From Pachypanchax playfairii (taxonomy: Eukaryota; Chordata; Actinopteri; Cyprinodontiformes; Aplocheilidae), in the NCBI GenBank assembly GCA_006937955.1, contig SSNP01000004.1, forward strand, positions 6,953,264 to 7,017,263: a stretch of DNA of 64,000 nucleotides, in the 5' to 3' direction. Shown here piece after piece: positions 1-13,123 of this stretch (its first letter is position 1; every line of letters begins with the position of its first letter). Position numbers and translations under genes: made by a program. Under the pieces are notes generated by a model that worked only from the letters and a program-made list of their open reading frames with translations, had not been told where the DNA came from and made no database searches.

Positions 1-891
1 GTTGTGTTTTTGTCTTTCTTCTTTTCTGCTGTTTTTCTTTTCTTCTCCTCTGGTCACGTCTTTCCTTCTTCATCTCTTCTGCTCAGTCTATCGTACCTGC
101 TGTGTTCACACATTGGAATGTGTTTGAAAAAGAAAGTTCAGACCTGGATGGCGCAACAAACAGACACCGTGGAGAGGCAAATTCAGACACGTTAGTTTTT
201 ACACGCTTCACAGTCGCTGAGCTGCTTTAAAATTTACCACAGATGAAGATTAAACTGTGGATTGAAATTAGAACGCTGTGATTTAAACTTGTGCAAAACA
301 CAACATATAAACTTAATAACAGATAATGAAACAATAAACAGTTGCATATGTGTTAAATATCCCAAATAAGTGTTTTATTAGTTTTTAAATGAAAAAGCCC
401 TCCCGCGGGTTTGATCATGGAATATTAAGTTATAAAAAATCGTGCTGACGTGTTTTTACATAAAGAAATAGATCATTTTTTGTGATTCACACTATGTTAA
501 AGGTTGCTTATGACTTATTTTTGTAAATAAATGTGACTTTTTTTTTGTAAAACTGAGGAACCATTTTCTATGATGAGGAACTGTGACATCAGTTGACCCA
601 GAAATACGGTCGACTAAAACAAACCTAAAATAAAACCTGGCGTTTTTCACTTCCAGATGAATAATCGACAGTGAGTTTAAAATAGTTTGATGAACTCTGA
701 ATCATGCAGTAGAAGATGCAGCATATGAATCATCATGCTGAGATAAAGAATGTGGTGAAAACAGATTTTATAACCATTTTTATTTTCATAAACCACTAAA
801 AACTTTTACAGCTGTGGGTGATTAAAGTCTTTTGGTCCATAAGTTTAACTGTAGATGGGTCAGTTGGGATTTCACATGCTTTTATTCCCTG
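1..891. other. Gene-free upstream stretch
   Basis: AT-rich sequence with no coding exon I can support. The first 120 bases are a long pyrimidine-rich tract followed by a short open frame ending at 195. It could be the acceptor side of a last exon from a gene outside the window, but nothing in the translation is recognisable. Confidence 0.4.
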
Positions 892-1482
892 GTAAAGAGG
901 CCATTTCATACAAATTTCAGGACTTTGGGGTTATTTCTTAAGTATTAACCAGTAATATGAAACATTTTATATCTAAAAAACGTCAGGAAACACTGATTAA
1001 CAGACCTTTCAATCTGTCTGCATTAAAATTCGGGTGGTTCCGGCTCCTTCCGTCAGGCTTCGTCAGCAGCTCGTTCATATTCATTGTTCGAATTTGCTGG
1101 ACTCTGATTGGCTAACAAACTAACCTATAAGAGCAAGGTATACCGTTTCCTGCCCCGCTGCGCATGGCAACATCAGACGTTCTCCCTTCCTGTTTGCTAC
1201 GTCTTATGCTACAGCTTTTAGCCAGCAGCATGCTAGGCGTGGTTTCAACTGTGGGAGCTGATGAATACTAATGAACAAAGGAGTTGTGATGAAACAGATA
1301 CCGGCCGTTAGAACTCGGGAGAAATTGGGTTTTATCACCACCTGCGTAGTTTGAGAGATTAAAACTGAAAGAGAAGTTGTTGACCTGTTTTCACACCCAC
1401 TATGAAGGTAAGAACACCTGTGGAGCTAAAATATTCAACAGAAACCTCAGAAAAACCGTTTTTAATGGAAGGGCCTCTTTAA
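892..1482 (-). mobile_element. TTAA-flanked repeat family A, copy 1
   Basis: About 590 bp, clearly the same family as 22307-22877 and 57853-58415, but inverted relative to them. The left end reads GTAA-AGAGGCC and the right end GGCCTCT-TTAA, so the ends are short inverted repeats flanked by (nearly) TTAA. TTAA target duplication is known for piggyBac-type transposons; that class is inferred here because there is no internal coding capacity. On the + strand this copy contains ATTGGCTA, then TATAAGAG, and further on ATGAAG directly followed by the donor GTAAGA (1402-1413). Confidence 0.8.
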
Positions 1483-4400
1483 GAATTCAGTATTTACTTA
1501 TATGGAATACTTTGAAAAGACCCATAAACAACACCATAAATCACAAATAAAATCAGGTGGTCTCTTGTTGAATCAACTTTTTCAGACTGCCCTTTCATGT
1601 AAGGTGAAAATCTGTTTGCTCCCATATGAGCCAAATTCCAGACAGCAGCATCAAATATCTGCAACTTTGTCCCTAAAACCATCAATACATAAGGTAGTTT
1701 GACTGAATGACCATAAAAAATGTTGTTCCTCTGTCAAAACAATTGCAAAGTGTTTTGCTGAGATATTTAGACAGTAAAAGTTGACTGGATACTGTTTGTC
1801 ACTTCTAGCGCAATAAAACCTGGGAATTATATGGTTTGTAATCATTCTCTTATATAAGCCAAACCAGAAGGGTTTGGACTAAGACTGGAATATAAAAACA
1901 ACAAAAGTCCTTCAAAAATCTTAAGTGTAAGTTACTTTATTTAAGACATATGAGCAAATTGCCACAATATACAAATATATTAGTCTAAAACATCTAAAAT
2001 GTTTGTTAATATGTTTATTTAGTGGATTTGCATATTTTATTTTTGTAATTTAAAATGAAAATATTTTATTGAGCCTTCATTGAGAATTGTGGGAATATAT
2101 TTAAATAAAGCAATATCATGTTTTTCACTGATTTTGTTCAGAGATTTCGAGACTTTCTGGAGAGACGTGAACAGCATTAGTAAGTTCCTGACGTGCCACA
2201 TGTGCATTATTGCATCTGCTTTTCCTTTTTAATTAAGTTTCAGAGTTCAAATGAAATCTGCTTATAAATAGTTTGATTCTACAGACAGTCAAGTTTTCAA
2301 AGATAATCTTATTTTACTTAATAAAAGAAATTTGTTACTCTGACTATATTTTTATAGACATTTTCATGTAGCTTCTTGTTTTTGCTGTTTGCGAATGCTT
2401 TTTTAATGGATGAGCAGTTTTAGTTCACACCTAGACTGGATACATTTATCTACTAAACACCAGGTGAATAAAACATTCCCATGAATGGCTACACACAATT
2501 ATTTATGACTGTTTTTTCAAGGAAACAGTCTATAAACTTCCTGTTCAGCTTCAGTTTTCAGTCATCAAAGCAGTGGCCACGCTGAGGGGGATGGGGGGGG
2601 GGTTAATGGACACCCCCATTTGAAGACTGTTGAAGGGACTTATAAATATTTGATTGCACAGAAGGTGACATAACTTTCACATCGATTACTGTCATTCTGT
2701 AACAAAGCTGAGTCTCGTCCAGTGAGATCAGCCTAAATGATGTTGCCTTCAGGCAGATGTAGACAAGATTTTGGCCAGGGACCCCACAACAGATATCCTA
2801 CAACAGGTTGGAGCATAACCTCCCCCCACTCTTTAATCCTTCCCCGACAGCGCCTCTCCCAGAAAAACCTGTTTCACTCTGATTGGCTGAGAGGGAATCA
2901 CCCGGATTCCGACCTATTACATCACACTGCAGAACACGCCCACAATCACAAACTCATTCATACTGAAAAACACAATTACCTCTTTATGTATTTATCTTCG
3001 TCTCATTTTATATAGATTTAATCATCTTTATTGGACAAATAAAGAAAAAAAAAATTGCTTAATTTCTTTTTAAGTCTCTCAAATGTTCCCAGTGTCTGAT
3101 GGGTTTTTCTTTAGTTTATTTATTTAGGTTTTCAATAAATGTGTCAACTGTATGCGGAACACCTGTAGAGTTTACAGCCCCTTTACAGGCCTCACGGAAA
3201 CATCCGCTTTTTTTTATTGGAATTGTGAAGAGGTTACCGGAGGGCGTCGACTTAGGCCTGAGACTGAACCTTTTTCATGTGGAATGCAGTTTAATCTCAA
3301 AGTCAAAAAACATTTTGTAATTTTTACAAAAGTTTACAAAAGGCATGAGAAGTGGTCCTTTATGTTCATGGATGTTGCATTGATTAACATGTCTGCAAGT
3401 TAAAAAAAATCTAATGAAAGAGTTTTGGAAACAGCTCATCCTGTCTTTAGCACGTCTTTTGTTTGCAGAATGTGAAATTTTCACGAGGTTTAAACTTCTC
3501 ACAACTGATTTTGTAAAATCTTAAGAGGTTTAGCTTCTGAGGCTGATTCAAACCAACACCACCCCTGACATCGAATCTGACCCTTCACATGTCTCAGACC
3601 CACACAAAGATCATGGGATAATTAGTGTAACTGCACTTGACTTGGTCTCTCTGCTTGTCTGAGAGTTCATAGGCTGTGGGAATTATCAAATCACTTCATT
3701 CTGCTGACACAGACTAGTTCACCCTTTCTCGGGCCTGACCCTCTTCACCAAAGGTCACACATTTTCTTTTCTTTACACGCCGGCGCCACACAATATCCCC
3801 TCTGTTGTACTTATAATGAGTGTGTTGTGCCCAAATTGTTGACACATTTATCTCTTTCTGCACATCATCAGATGTTTATGAAGGACTATGACAGCATGGA
3901 GTGGGACATTCATCCCCCTGAATGTCATATGTTTTATATCATGAAGATCAGATCCAAGTACAACATGCAAAGATGGATGACCCAGTCTTAAAGTTGTGGT
4001 AAAACTGATTGATAATCAAGCATCCTGAAAAAATGAATAACTAAATTCAAACCCACCTGAAATTTCTAACTTGTGATCCAATGCTTCCCCCTATAGGAAA
4101 CTCTGAAAATCTCAAAGGATTTGTTTAATTTTTCTCCTTTAGGTTAAACTTTCAGTTTTATTGAACACATTAAATGTAAATAAAAATACAACACATTGAA
4201 TTCATTTAATCTCCCTCAACTTCCTGATGTTTTGCAAACCAAAGACTTGACATGTCTTAAACTTCACTCCAACATCCTTCTCAGGGCTCGAGGTCATGAC
4301 ATCAGCAGCTACCCAAAACAAGAAGACAAGGTCTTTTCAGCAGAACAACAGGAAGTCTCTCCTCTCATGGAACTTAGATGATAATAACCTGAATCTGATT

Positions 4401-7400
4401 TGACTCTGAGGTTAAAAAAAAAAAAAAAAAAAGCAACCTTGACACATTCGAGAAAGAAACTTTCTACTATTTCTGCTCAAAATGTTATCATTTGCGTATC
4501 TTAAAAATCAAAGTATCCATCAAAGAACAAATATGTAGTTCAGTTAGAACCATGTATGGTTCTCATTGTTTGACTGTGAGTAAATAAATCCTTTCACAGC
4601 AGGAAATAATAGTGACTAAGAGCAGAAAAGATCACAAATATTCAAAATAACACGTCGATTGATTCAAATTTAAATCATGTTTTTGGGGACTAACAACAGG
4701 TAATGTGAAGAATGTGTCTATTTATTTTATGCAGTACTGTAGAGTCCAGAAATGATCTTTTTATTTTGCATATTAGTGGTGAATAGATATTACTTATTCC
4801 CATGTCTTGTTACAAAGTTCATGAGATGAATATTTATGTAACTCATAATGGCTGAATTCTAAAGTGTTCCCTTTAAGAAAAGAAAATGTTTAGAGAAATT
4901 CAGAGTTTAAAAGTTGCATGCACTTCAAAAAATTTAGGATTTTTACTTTTGAGTCGCCTTCTCATTAATCTATGCAGATTCTCGTTTAACCTACTTTAAA
5001 CATATTGTGTGTAAGAACATGGACTCACTCCCAAAAAAGTAAAAAAGTCAGGACCTTGGAATAATCTGCACATCCAGGCGAGGGTGCTGTTGGACGGGTT
5101 TATGAAGAAAGCAAGAAAAAAAAAAAAAAAAAAGGAAAAACTCCCACAAACAAAACATTAACTGCCAGGAACAGATGAAGAATGGGTGTGATGTCATTGA
5201 TGTCTGTCCTTATTTGTTGCAAGAATAAAAATAAAAGCATCTCCCGAAAGGAAGGTGTAAAACAGGCGATGACACAGAGACAATTAGGAGTGAGAACTGT
5301 AATTAGGAATCTTCTTTAACTGAATGGAGGTAGAATGGCACAGTGAGGAAACCATCAGGGAACACATTTTAAACCTTCAGGCTGGGTGGAGCGACGCCCA
5401 CGGCGCTGCAGGGCAGGAAGATCTCAACGTCTGCCAGCAGCCACAAACTGAGCCGAGCAGCTCCGCAGAGGAAAGCCACTCGTGTTCTGCATGTTTTAAG
5501 GAGTATGTGAAGATTAGGTGAGCAGCGAGAGGAGGTTAAACAGAGGAGGAGGGGGTTGGGAGGAGAGAATTTGGGGAAATGGAGGCAGGCTTTGGTTGAG
5601 TTTCCTCCAAGAAGGATTTATAGTAAAAACTTAAAATCTCTAACAGCTGTAAGATCAGCTCTCCAGACACTTGGCAGTACATTTTTTTTCTCACAGTCAG
5701 CTTGAGCTTCCTTTTCTCTTCTTTTCTTTCATTTTTAATTCAGGAAGGGTGTCGATCACACAGTGACCTTTGACCTTGTGTGACTCAGAGGCATTGGCAA
5801 TGTTTCATGAGACTAGCAGGGCTTTTTCTAGCAGGAATCAGCAGCCTATCAGCAGAGCAGCTTCACCCTAACGTCATGCATTCTTCCTGCTCAGGCTCTT
5901 AAACGCTGGCGCTGAGATAACCTTTGGAAATACATGAGATCTATTCCAAATGCAGCTGTATGAGTTTGATCTTTTGAACTGAATCACATGAAACTCTGAT
6001 GTATGGAAGGTGGCTTGCAGTGTAAAACCATCAGAGATTTATTATACACCAACTCTGCGGCTCCTCTCAGCACTATACAGTTTTATAGCTCATTATAGCT
6101 AATTGTTTTGGTTTTACAGCCTGCATCTCACCACTGTCATCTTTCTTTTTTCCCCAGTGGCAGACTCCGAAACTTTTCACAACTAACTGGGAACAAAGTC
6201 GAGTTTTCAGACGTATTTAAATATTTCTCTCAGAAGAAGTTAGTGGAGACCTGAAAACACAACAAATATTGTTCTTGTTCTTCTTTTATCGTGCCTTATG
6301 AATAAGTCTGCATCATTTAAACACTCGATTTGCAACCTTTATAACACGTATTCAAAATGTTCTTCTCTTTACCATTTCTGTACAAAGAGCCCAGTCTTAC
6401 ATCCATCCCTCATCCCTCACTTACAGTCTTGAGTGAGTGAGATAAGGCGATAACTGTCTGAATAACTGGAAAAGACCACTATTATGCTACATATCTTTAT
6501 TTACAAATCTTCTGTAAACAATGTCAAAGAGATAAAACAGCTCCAAATCTGCCCCCCTTCACAAACAGACTCATACATTCACAAATCTTTTCATTATTTA
6601 AGATCTATGATTTATTTACATATTTAAAAAATCTCCAATGACAATAACTACAAACCTGAAAAGTGACTTAACTTTTATGTTTAAACAAAAATAACTATTT
6701 TTTTTTTTCTTCTGTGGCTTTTCAGATTTCAGCCTTTAAGATGAAACCACAGACTGTCTACAAAAAATGGATGATGGGTTTCCATCTGCTTCCCATCAAC
6801 AGCAGCTGACGTGGGCATCCTACCTGCTCACACACACTCATGGTGTGATTAAAGCATAAAATAACTAATTATAACAACACATCTAAAAAAATAATTATTT
6901 TAACATGAAACATAAAGGTAATAAATAATCTGAGTTTAAAAAATGATCTGAGGTGTATTTTTAATTTTAGTAAAAAAAAAAAAAGTCCCATTCATTCAGG
7001 TGGAGGGACTCATTCTGCAACCAGCCACTAGGGGGCGCTTGTTCTGTTCTTTGGCTTAAACTTCCACAATTTGTACCTGTGTTCGGTTAATATGGACTAA
7101 ACACACTCAAATAAAATTAGTAACATTTATGATCTTGTTACAAAATATGGAAAACTTGGACTCATGTGACGTTACTTTAACGCTGATCTGAGCATTAATA
7201 ACAACATACTTTGATTGTGCCGTTCTCTATCTGAAGGACAGTTTGAGAGGAATAAAAAGCATCATGAAAAGCCAAACCTCCTGAGAATCTGGATGAATCT
7301 CGAACATTAACCTTCTCCAGCGAGACATCATCCCGAAAACCAACTGGACCTGAAGGTCCCACCTACACAAGATGCCTCATGTGTGTCCTGATGAACCAGA

Positions 7401-9650
7401 ACAGTTCCAGGCAGGTCCAACACAATGTAAGGCAGCTTGTGTTAAAAACAGCTGGTTTGTTTATGTCTCCACAAAATGAGTACAAATTTCACTAATACAC
7501 AGTGAAATGGGTATAAAAGCAACAAACAAGAAATAAACAAAGCAATAACAGTCATGACGACAAGATTTAATCTTTTTACTGTTTAAATTCCATGAGCATG
7601 TGTCATCTAAACATCTCAGCCATCATCATCATCAGCTCAGTGTTTCTGAGAACACACTAAAACATTTATTTCACTTGGTTTTGTGTTGTGTTCTCGCTCA
7701 TTTACTTTATTTTCTCAAATATTGTCATATTTAGAAAAAGATTGAAGACAAAATATCTTCATGATAGTGTTATTTTTGTCAGAAACGTCGAAGTTTGTGA
7801 AATTCAGGGTATGTTACAAAATAAAATTGTTATATTTTGCTCTATTATGTGAGTGACTGGGAGCATAAAATATTCAGGGTATATCCTCAGAATACCCTGA
7901 CTGGTTGTGTATCATTCAGGTTTAGTCCTGAGACATGAGGAATGTCCGGGTTCCAGACTCCTTTTTATTTTTTCTTTAAGAAAAACACATAAAACCCCAC
8001 AGTAACTTTTATAACTGGTGTAATTCTCTCGACAGTACAAAGCATTCACTAATGATGGCTTGAAGTTTGTGGAAGCTTTTGCTTGTTTACATTTTATATA
8101 AATTACAGATAATTTTCCCATGTGGAAGCAGTGCATGGGGCCCATTTCCCACACTCCTCATAATGTGACTCTGACCGCAGACAGTTGACATGAATGTGCG
8201 CAGCAGTCCTCTGACTCAGCCATAAAGATACGGCCAGAACCAGAACCGCTGTGTTCTTTCAGTCATAAATCCTCTCTGATAGTGAAATGTTATGGAAATG
8301 TGGGTTAGCACCACGTTGCAGGACAAAAGTAAGAAGTTTCTTTTCCTCTGTTTGAGTGTGAGAACTTCGTTTCATTTCCATCTCATGAAAGAATTTCATG
8401 AGGTTTCCTCCCTGCGTTCACCAGCTCACCCTGTAGCTTTAAATTTAAGTATAGATTAGCTCTTTTTCATGGAGAAGGAGTTTTAGGGAGTTTTTTTTAC
8501 CTTAAAAGGACATGTGGAGTACCTCGCTGGTTTCCTGTGGGAGGGTTTTCCTCTTTTTTCACTCTGTAGCTTGAAGTCAAGCCCAACCTTTCAGTCACTC
8601 CCACTTACACACACAGACACACAAATGCACCTTTCTTCCAACCAAAGTGCTAAAGTCTGGCCAGATGTTTATGTGACTCTTTGTGTGCTTACACAAAAAC
8701 TCAGAAATGTGACAAACAAAGTAAAGGCAAGAGAAGGAAGTAGGAATGAAGGAGGGACATTTTGGTCTGAATCATGGGAGGAGACAGGAATTTAAATGAG
8801 AGGCATTATGAAAAGGGAAGTAGTGTGAAGCTGTGATAATGACTCCAACTTTACTGAGTAATCCGAAGACACTGAAGGTCTCATCTTCCCAACATCCTCA
8901 ATCTAAGAATTTAGCTTGTCGTTCACTCATTCAGATAATGAATGAGTCAAAGGGATCTTCTCCTTATAAGGTCTGAGCTGAAGACCAGAAGCTGGAGTTC
9001 CTGCAGCTGGTGTGTCGTCACCATCTAATTCACATCTTACACTTTATTTCAACTCATGTGATCTTCTTTCCTTTCGTCTGCATTTATGACTTTCACATAC
9101 TGACAGGTGTAAATGTGCTTTTGACTCGGTTTCCGATCTGCCCACTAACATTGGTTTTTATTTGACACTACTTAAACCTCAACGTTTTAATGTGGAAAGT
9201 ATTAGACTTTTATGACCTCTTGCATTTTGTAGCTACACTAACATGCAAAGCTGATAGTTTGTTACGTTTTGTCCAATCTTTCACAGCAATATTTTTCAAA
9301 TAAATCAAGTGTTGACATTATGTTCATTACGCTCAAAATGGAATACAATTTTTTTTCATGAGGACAAAAAAGCAAGCTTTGTTAAACTGGACTAACTGAA
9401 TGTTTGTGACGTTACAAAGAGATTCAAACAGATAATCAGGCTTGGTTGGTAAAGAATGTTACACACACAAGGAATTTGGCTGCGGTTTACATTGTATTTA
9501 TAGACAGACACATGTAAAGATTAATAGAAATGATTAGACATTACAGTGTAGTCGTACTGAATTGTTCTGGTGGATCTTAGCCTTTAATTAGAAGCTCTAA
9601 AAACCTATTTCCAGGGTGAAATGAGTAAGCAGACATCTTTTTGGCTTGAT
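1483..9650. other. Long gene-free interval upstream of tpm4
   Basis: No coding exon supported by recognisable protein similarity. It holds A-tracts, a G-run near 2590-2600 and a CTCF-like motif at 7025. One 65-codon open frame (5324-5521) ends at a good splice donor (AG/GTGAGC at 5518-5525), but its translation is not recognised and I do not call it a gene. Confidence 0.45.
7025..7039 (+). promoter_or_regulatory. CTCF-like motif
   Basis: CCACTAGGGGGCGCT matches the core vertebrate CTCF consensus in the forward orientation. It lies about 6 kb upstream of the tpm4 muscle promoter. Such motifs can also be carried by dispersed repeats, so occupancy is unproven. Confidence 0.5.
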
Positions 9651-9860
9651 TCAAGGTCTTGAAGGTGTGTTGATCATAGAGGACAGCTTGCATCCGATCT
9701 GATGACCTGCTGACCTTGTTGTCTTCGGCAGTTGGACCAGCATGACTATGATGGAAGTGGTGAGGATGGATTCACTGATTGATGAACATGCTAAATGCAC
9801 CATCACATTGGCAGGTTGAGCTTCTTCAGCTGCAGCAGGATGTCCATCCTCTGCTGTGCG
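9651..9860 (-). mobile_element. Decayed LINE reverse-transcriptase fragment (tentative)
   Basis: The reverse-strand translation contains SISESILTTSIIV and, further on, a run ending in IGCKLSSM. This resembles the C-terminal end of fish non-LTR retrotransposon reverse transcriptases, where a tyrosine-rich 'F...SI.ESIL..SI.VW' block is followed by a 'RIIG.KLPS' block. The typical preceding 'R.. .LL.LKKLNL' block is readable in a different frame, so a frameshift is needed. It is short, shifted and without a complete domain, so it is a relic only. Confidence 0.45.
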
Positions 9861-12839
9861 TTTTAGATCAGGAAGCAGATATTTAGTTCCTAGTTTAGGT
9901 CCCGGGAAATTATGGTTCCCAGGAGGGAGATAGGATGTCACAGTCTCCACTGGAGATTTATCCAGGATGATGGAGGCTAGTGGGACAGGAAGCTTTCTGA
10001 TGTCAGGCTGTTAATCTATTTCCTGTAAGAAGTCTTATCTCAACCTGTGATGAGCCTGATGAGGCCTTTGTCAGCTGAGAACTTAAAGGATTTGAAAGAC
10101 CGGTGAGCAAAGATCAGCTATTTTGTGTTCCTCCTCTCTAAAAACTTGTCAAAAACACACATGTCTGGAAAATTCTCCCTTTTTATCTAAAGATAATTGT
10201 TTCAGAAATTAAAGATGCAATTCATTTTTCTTTCATTTCTCAATCATTTTACCTATTTGAGCCTAGAACTTGTTGAAACTTTACTGAACATTTTTGAAAT
10301 GCGTTTTTTAAGACATGACACACTCAGACACACTGATCACTTTCTGTGAGCTTTGAGATTTCTGTGTATTCAAACTGAATTAATTCTCACCACCTGAACC
10401 TGAGGTGCAGGTTTAATGCCTCGGCAGTGCAACAGCACGTTGTCCCACATTCACTCACTGAAGTGGAAATCAAACAACTGCACATCATAACAGATTCTCA
10501 AGAACATAATGGGTGTTGGATTTGTACATTTAAGCAAAGCTAAAAGTTGGAAATAGTTAACAGAGTTTGTAACACGATGACGTGTTTTATTTGCCCTAAA
10601 AGCAACGAGGTGTTCTAACATGTAAAAAGCTAATATCCAAACAGTTGTGTTCGGGACCATATGCTTTGATTTGTGACTGGAGGGGGAAGATGAGGCTGTT
10701 AATTGTACATGTGGGGGTCATGACATCATTGCAGGAAGTACAGCAGCTTGTCGTCATACAAAAAACATGTGCTTCTGCTTGCACAGACAAAAAAGGCGTG
10801 TCTCACAGTCTGTGTTTGTGTGAGAAAGTCCAGGTGGTATTCTGTGTAGGTTAAGATGATGTGTATCTTTCACCTCGAGGGTGCGGGAGTTCACTCATGA
10901 ACACAAAGAGAACTTCTCATCTGGGTTGGGGGGAGGTTGAGCCTGAAACTCTTGTCTAGTCATCACAAAACACAAAGACAGCAAGTCTCTGCTTCATCCT
11001 CTCTGATACAGTCTGCTCTTCATTATGAATAATAAAATGAAAAAAAAAAACAACTTCTCTTTCATCACCAACGTCTTTATTCTTTGCCTCTCTGCAGCAT
11101 TGCTGTGGCTGACAAGTGACAAAAAAGCATATTTGGAACATGAGGAGAAAATATCCAAGGCACTAAATTATACACATCAATTACCCACTGAGTGAGTGGG
11201 TGGAAAGACTGCAACATTCATATGATATGTGTAAACGACAAACAGCTGCTGGTACTGAGAAGAGCTCTGCTGCTGCTGCTAACAACACAATATGTACGAC
11301 AAGCACAAGATAGTAAAAGTCATACAGTTGTAGTTGTTTGCACATCCTAACTACTTAATGTGCTTAATGATGAGAACATGGTTGTAAAGGTTGTGATTAA
11401 AACAAGTTCTCCATCCACCCATCCATCCATCCATCCATCCATCCATCCATCCATCCATCCATCCATCCATCCATCCATCCATCCATCCATCCATCCATCC
11501 ATCCATCCATCCATCCATCCGACAGGAATAGAAAATTAATGGTATTAGGGGCTTTTTGCAGACGTATGGAAGCAACAACTGCGATAAACAGCTCTAAGAA
11601 AAAATGCAGGAAAGTAAGATTCAAATTCAACAAATTTAGTAACAAAAAACAAACTAAGTGAAGCAAACCAGGCTGAACTAACAAAAACCAGAGTTAAAAC
11701 CAGGGCAGGTCAAACAGAAGAACCAGGATGACTTGACAAAGAACTGAGAAACTGAAGGCTTGATACAAGGAGGGTTACTTGGGGGAATAAGAATAATAAC
11801 CAGGAATTATAAACATCCAACAACCAACACACCAATGACTCCATGACTTAAAAATAAAAGTTACTGTGAACACTGAATAAAGAGCCAAACAAAATTTAAA
11901 GAAAAGGCCAATTCAACTAACAAAACATCTTATGATTATGACGACAGTTTTACTGAACACTCAGTCAAATATTAAAATGTCTCTGCATTTGTGAGTCCAT
12001 GTAAATTCATGCATCCTTCTACATCTCAGCCTTCAGGCTAACTTTTTTCTGTCACAGCTGGTCAGTATCATCTACATACTCTGAATCAACAACGTCAAAG
12101 TTGCACAGAACTGCACAAACTAATTGTGTTTTTGATCTTCAGAGGTATCTTTTGTGTTTTTAAACTTACCAATCAAAGATGAGTTACTGAGTTACATCAT
12201 GCCGTAATAAAACCAAAGCAGATCTGTAATATATTGATGCGATAAAGACATTTACACAATTTAAAGGTTGAGACTTAACAAAGAAGTCAAGATCTCAGTA
12301 ACGTATCTGCATAGAAAACATTTACTAAAAAACTGTTTTCCATGGAAAACTATCTCGGGGGAAAAAAAAAAACAAGACGACATACGAAGACACAGACTAG
12401 ACACCTTATGATGGCATGAATAAAAGCATGGACGCTCTTCCTCTTTCATATCATATAGACCTGAACATTCTACACATTCTTCTTCCTCTTTACAGGTTTG
12501 TCTTGTTCATTCACACACTCTCAAAAGCCGCAAGTGTACAATACTGTGTGCCAGCAGGTAACTTAGCCATTGACAGGAGTATAAATGTGGAAACATGACC
12601 TGCCTGTCTAATCTCTGTGTCTTTGTGAAAGCACAACAACCCAAATAAGGAGATCAGCTGGAGCTGAAGAGTACATGAGTGAAAAAGAGCAGCCAGGCTG
12701 TTCCTGAGAGAGAGTTTGGTCTGATAGGGTGGAGTGTGTGTCAAAAGGATTGATAGTCAGAGAGTCAGGATGGAGTGAAATTAGAGTGGTGATTGGAGGG
12801 ATGAAAGAAGAAGTGGATGTGTTCTGAGCCTCTGCAGTA
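9861..12839. other. Gene-free interval immediately upstream of tpm4
   Basis: No recognisable coding exon on either strand. It contains the (ATCC)n array at 11411-11520. Short open frames here have no family signature. Confidence 0.4.
11411..11520. repeat. (ATCC)n microsatellite
   Basis: A tetranucleotide array, essentially perfect over about 100 bases (about 25 units), with a slightly imperfect start at 11411-11420. The apparent repetitive WMDG-type peptide on the opposite strand is an artefact of the array. Confidence 0.98.
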
Positions 12840-13123
12840 CAAGGGAGGAGGAGGAGGAGGAGGAGGAGAAGAGGCAGGTTCTGTTGCAGTCTAAATAACT
12901 ACCCATATAGGGCCAAGCTCTCCATCTCTTTTCACATCTCTCTGTCTCCTCCATTCTGTCTGTCCCTTTCTGTCTCTTTCCACTGCTTCTCAGCAGCTTT
13001 ATTAGCCTTCAGCTCTCTCTTCTGAAGCATTTACTTACCTGCATCTCAACACAACTACAAGGAAAACTTTTCAAAGTGCCTTGAATTACATCCCAAAGAA
13101 GGAAAGTGAGCTAATCTGCCATC
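12840..13123 (+). promoter_or_regulatory. tpm4: tpm4 muscle-type promoter and 5'UTR (exon 1a)
   Basis: A GAG-repeat (about 12848-12870) precedes a TATA-like CTAAATAA (about 12891-12898). A near-CArG box CCATATAGGG follows at 12903-12912, one base off the SRF consensus CC(A/T)6GG. A pyrimidine-rich leader then runs to the ATG at 13124. SRF control of sarcomeric tropomyosin is known family biology; the start site here (around 12920) is inferred from the TATA-like spacing. Confidence 0.45.

Noticed and set aside
4..195. Possible last exon of an upstream gene after a long pyrimidine tract
   Set aside because: The translation is not recognisable and there is no preceding exon in the window to test phase.
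9651..9950. 99-codon minus-strand frame as a host gene
   Set aside because: The recognisable part looks like a frameshifted LINE reverse-transcriptase end, so it is listed as a mobile-element relic.
11351..11684. Two overlapping minus-strand frames with long WMDG repeats
   Set aside because: They are translations of the (ATCC)n array; no real repeat protein.
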